Positions 5,117-6,263 of a stretch of DNA of 6,263 bases are shown here, one piece after another; position 1 is the first letter of the stretch, and each line of letters begins with the position of its first letter. The notes below the pieces were generated by a model, which worked only from the letters and a program-made list of their open reading frames with translations, did no database searches and had not been told where the DNA came from. Origin of the DNA: DATGLE01 sp035294325 (GTDB taxonomy: Bacteria > Chloroflexota > Ktedonobacteria > Ktedonobacterales > Ktedonobacteraceae); contig DATGLE010000007.1 of NCBI GenBank assembly GCA_035294325.1, positions 1 through 6,263 on the forward strand, read 5' to 3'. The position numbers and the translations under genes are program-made.

Positions 5117-6076
5117 TCAATCGTCCCAGTTCTCAATGCCCAGGCCGGTATCTTCGCCCATGCTCTCCAGCCAGCGCTCCAGGTCTATCGCGGCGCGACA
5201 GCCATCGCCGGCAGCGGTCACGGCCTGGCGATAGCGATGGTCGGTAACATCGCCAGCGGCGAAGACGCCGGGAACGTTGGTCATCGTGTGCTCAACCGGC
5301 ACGATATAGCCGGCCTTGTCCATGTCGATGATGCCTTTGAACAGTTCAGTATTGGGCTGGTGGCCGATAGCCAGGAAGACGCCCTGCACCTCCAGTTTCC
5401 TCTCCTCGCCCGTCTTCACGTTGCGCAACTGCACACCCGTCACAGCATCATCACCCAGAATCTCGCTCACCTCTGTATCCATGATGAAGCTGATCCGGGG
5501 ATTCTTGCGGGCGCGATCCTGCATGATTTTGCTGGCGCGCAGTGTATCGCGGCGGTGGATAACTGTAACGTGGTTGGCATAGCGCGTCAGGAAGGTCGCC
5601 TCCTCCATCGCGGTATCGCCGCCGCCGATAACGGCCACATCCTTATTCTTGAAGAAGAAGCCATCGCAGGTCGCGCAGGCCGAGACGCCGCGTCCCTGCA
5701 AGCGCTTCTCACTGGGCAGCCCCAGCCATTTAGCGCTCGCGCCTGTGGCAATGATGATCGCGCGCGCCTGGTACTCCGCCGTGTCGGTCCTGACCGTGAA
5801 CGGACGCTTGCTGAAATCGACGGCAACCACATCTTCGGGAATCATCTCCGTGCCAAAGCGCCTGGCCTGCTGCTCGAATTTCTCCATCATCTCCGGCCCC
5901 AGAATGCCGCTCTCAAAGCCGGGATAGTTCTCGACATCGCTTGTGAGCATCAACTGGCCGCCCGTCTGATATCCCTGTAGCATTAATACCGAAAGATTGG
6001 CTCGCGCGGCATAGATAGCGGCTGTATAGCCTGCCGGACCTGAACCAATGATAATGACGCCATAAACTTTTGCCAT
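5117..6076 (-). CDS. trxB: Thioredoxin-disulfide reductase
   Basis: Cytoplasmic flavoenzyme that uses NADPH to reduce thioredoxin, feeding ribonucleotide reductase, peroxiredoxins and disulfide repair. At 319 residues it has the normal low-molecular-weight TrxB length. The FAD-binding GSGPAG is at 11-16 after the N-terminal beta strand, and IIIATGA at 107-113. The redox-active disulfide is C134-A-T-C137 followed by Asp138, the typical CATCD site that separates TrxB from ferredoxin/flavodoxin-NADP reductases lacking it. The NADPH-binding GGGDTA is at 151-156 with HRRD at 174-177 (phosphate contact), and the second FAD motif AAGDVTD at 273-279. The start has GAGGA (6088-6092, minus strand) about 11 bases upstream, slightly long but the only candidate. 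No trxA is adjacent; it stands alone with its own terminator. Confidence 0.97.
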   Translation of the reverse strand: MAKVYGVIIIGSGPAGYTAAIYAARANLSVLMLQGYQTGGQLMLTSDVENYPGFESGILGPEMMEKFEQQARRFGTEMIPEDVVAVDFSKRPFTVRTDTAEYQARAIIIATGASAKWLGLPSEKRLQGRGVSACATCDGFFFKNKDVAVIGGGDTAMEEATFLTRYANHVTVIHRRDTLRASKIMQDRARKNPRISFIMDTEVSEILGDDAVTGVQLRNVKTGEERKLEVQGVFLAIGHQPNTELFKGIIDMDKAGYIVPVEHTMTNVPGVFAAGDVTDHRYRQAVTAAGDGCRAAIDLERWLESMGEDTGLGIENWDD

Positions 6077-6263
6077 CGCTGAAGGATTCCTCGCTTGTCT
6101 TTATCTTGAGCACATTCTGTTGGTAGTAACACGCAGACCTGCTGTATTTATGCCCTGTGTTGCAAACATCCTGTGATATCTTCTCTATATATGATAACGC
6201 CAGCCTATTCCCGGCCACCGGCCGCTGCGCTTTCGGAGATCGGTGACGCCCTCTGGTGCCTCC
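6077..6263. other. trxB upstream region
   Basis: It holds the trxB ribosome-binding site and AT-rich sequence around 6180-6200, with a possible but weak minus-strand promoter (TTACTA then AGATAA at 17-bp spacing, about 6105-6133). Beyond 6200 the sequence is GC-rich and could be the end of another minus-strand gene, but too little is visible to say. Confidence 0.3.

Noticed and set aside
5111..5980. 289-residue plus-strand frame opposite trxB
   Set aside because: It is the antisense shadow of a clear thioredoxin reductase gene; its His/Ala/Leu-rich sequence mirrors trxB codon positions.
5913..6218. Minus-strand open frame starting upstream of trxB and overlapping its 5' end
   Set aside because: It reads the well-supported trxB N-terminus out of frame and has no recognisable domain; the frame is open to the window edge only because of composition.
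6186..6263. Possible C-terminus of another minus-strand gene, ending at a TAG near 6186
   Set aside because: About 25 codons (EAPEGVTDLRKRS...) are too few to recognise, and the other two frames also run for a while without a stop.

Overview
The window holds five convincing protein genes in a moderately GC-rich, sparsely packed stretch. It is very probably bacterial chromosome. The combination of a FbaB/DhnA-type class I aldolase of about 307 residues, a zinc-ribbon membrane protein with tandem DUF4352-like domains, wide intergenic gaps and many long hairpins resembles Chloroflexota, perhaps Ktedonobacteria. That placement is inference from style; no marker gene proves it.

Layout. 1-293: no gene; a GGAGG/CCTCC hairpin, then a probable promoter with an overlapping dyad. 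294-1526 (+): zinc-ribbon, single-pass membrane protein with an extracytoplasmic beta-rich region. 1527-1761: convergent gap filled by an inverted-repeat element. 1762-2457 (-): 231-residue coiled-coil / Ala-Pro-Glu-rich protein of unknown function. 2458-3032: divergent gap with a perfect 20-bp inverted repeat and an extended -10 promoter for the next gene. 3033-3956 (+): class I fructose-1,6-bisphosphate aldolase. 3957-4126: two stacked terminator-like hairpins, the second a perfect 56-bp palindrome ending directly at the next stop codon. 4127-4645 (-): Hsp20 small heat-shock protein. 4646-5116: gap rich in inverted repeats, including a diverged relative of the 1585-1699 element and the very long trxB terminator hairpin. 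5117-6076 (-): thioredoxin reductase. 6077-6263: trxB upstream region.

The genes look like independently transcribed units: every neighbouring pair is convergent or divergent, or separated by hundreds of bases with a terminator. The aldolase (central carbon metabolism), Hsp20 (protein folding under stress) and TrxB (thiol redox) are housekeeping functions and form no evident shared pathway. I see no transposase, phage gene, CRISPR array, tRNA, rRNA, toxin-antitoxin pair or defence system.

The most unusual content is in the non-coding DNA. There is a family of dispersed inverted repeats sharing the decamer GCCGATCTTG, and a second set of hairpins that all carry GGAGG paired with CCTCC. No new enzymatic or defence system is supported; the dispersed repeats are the best lead.
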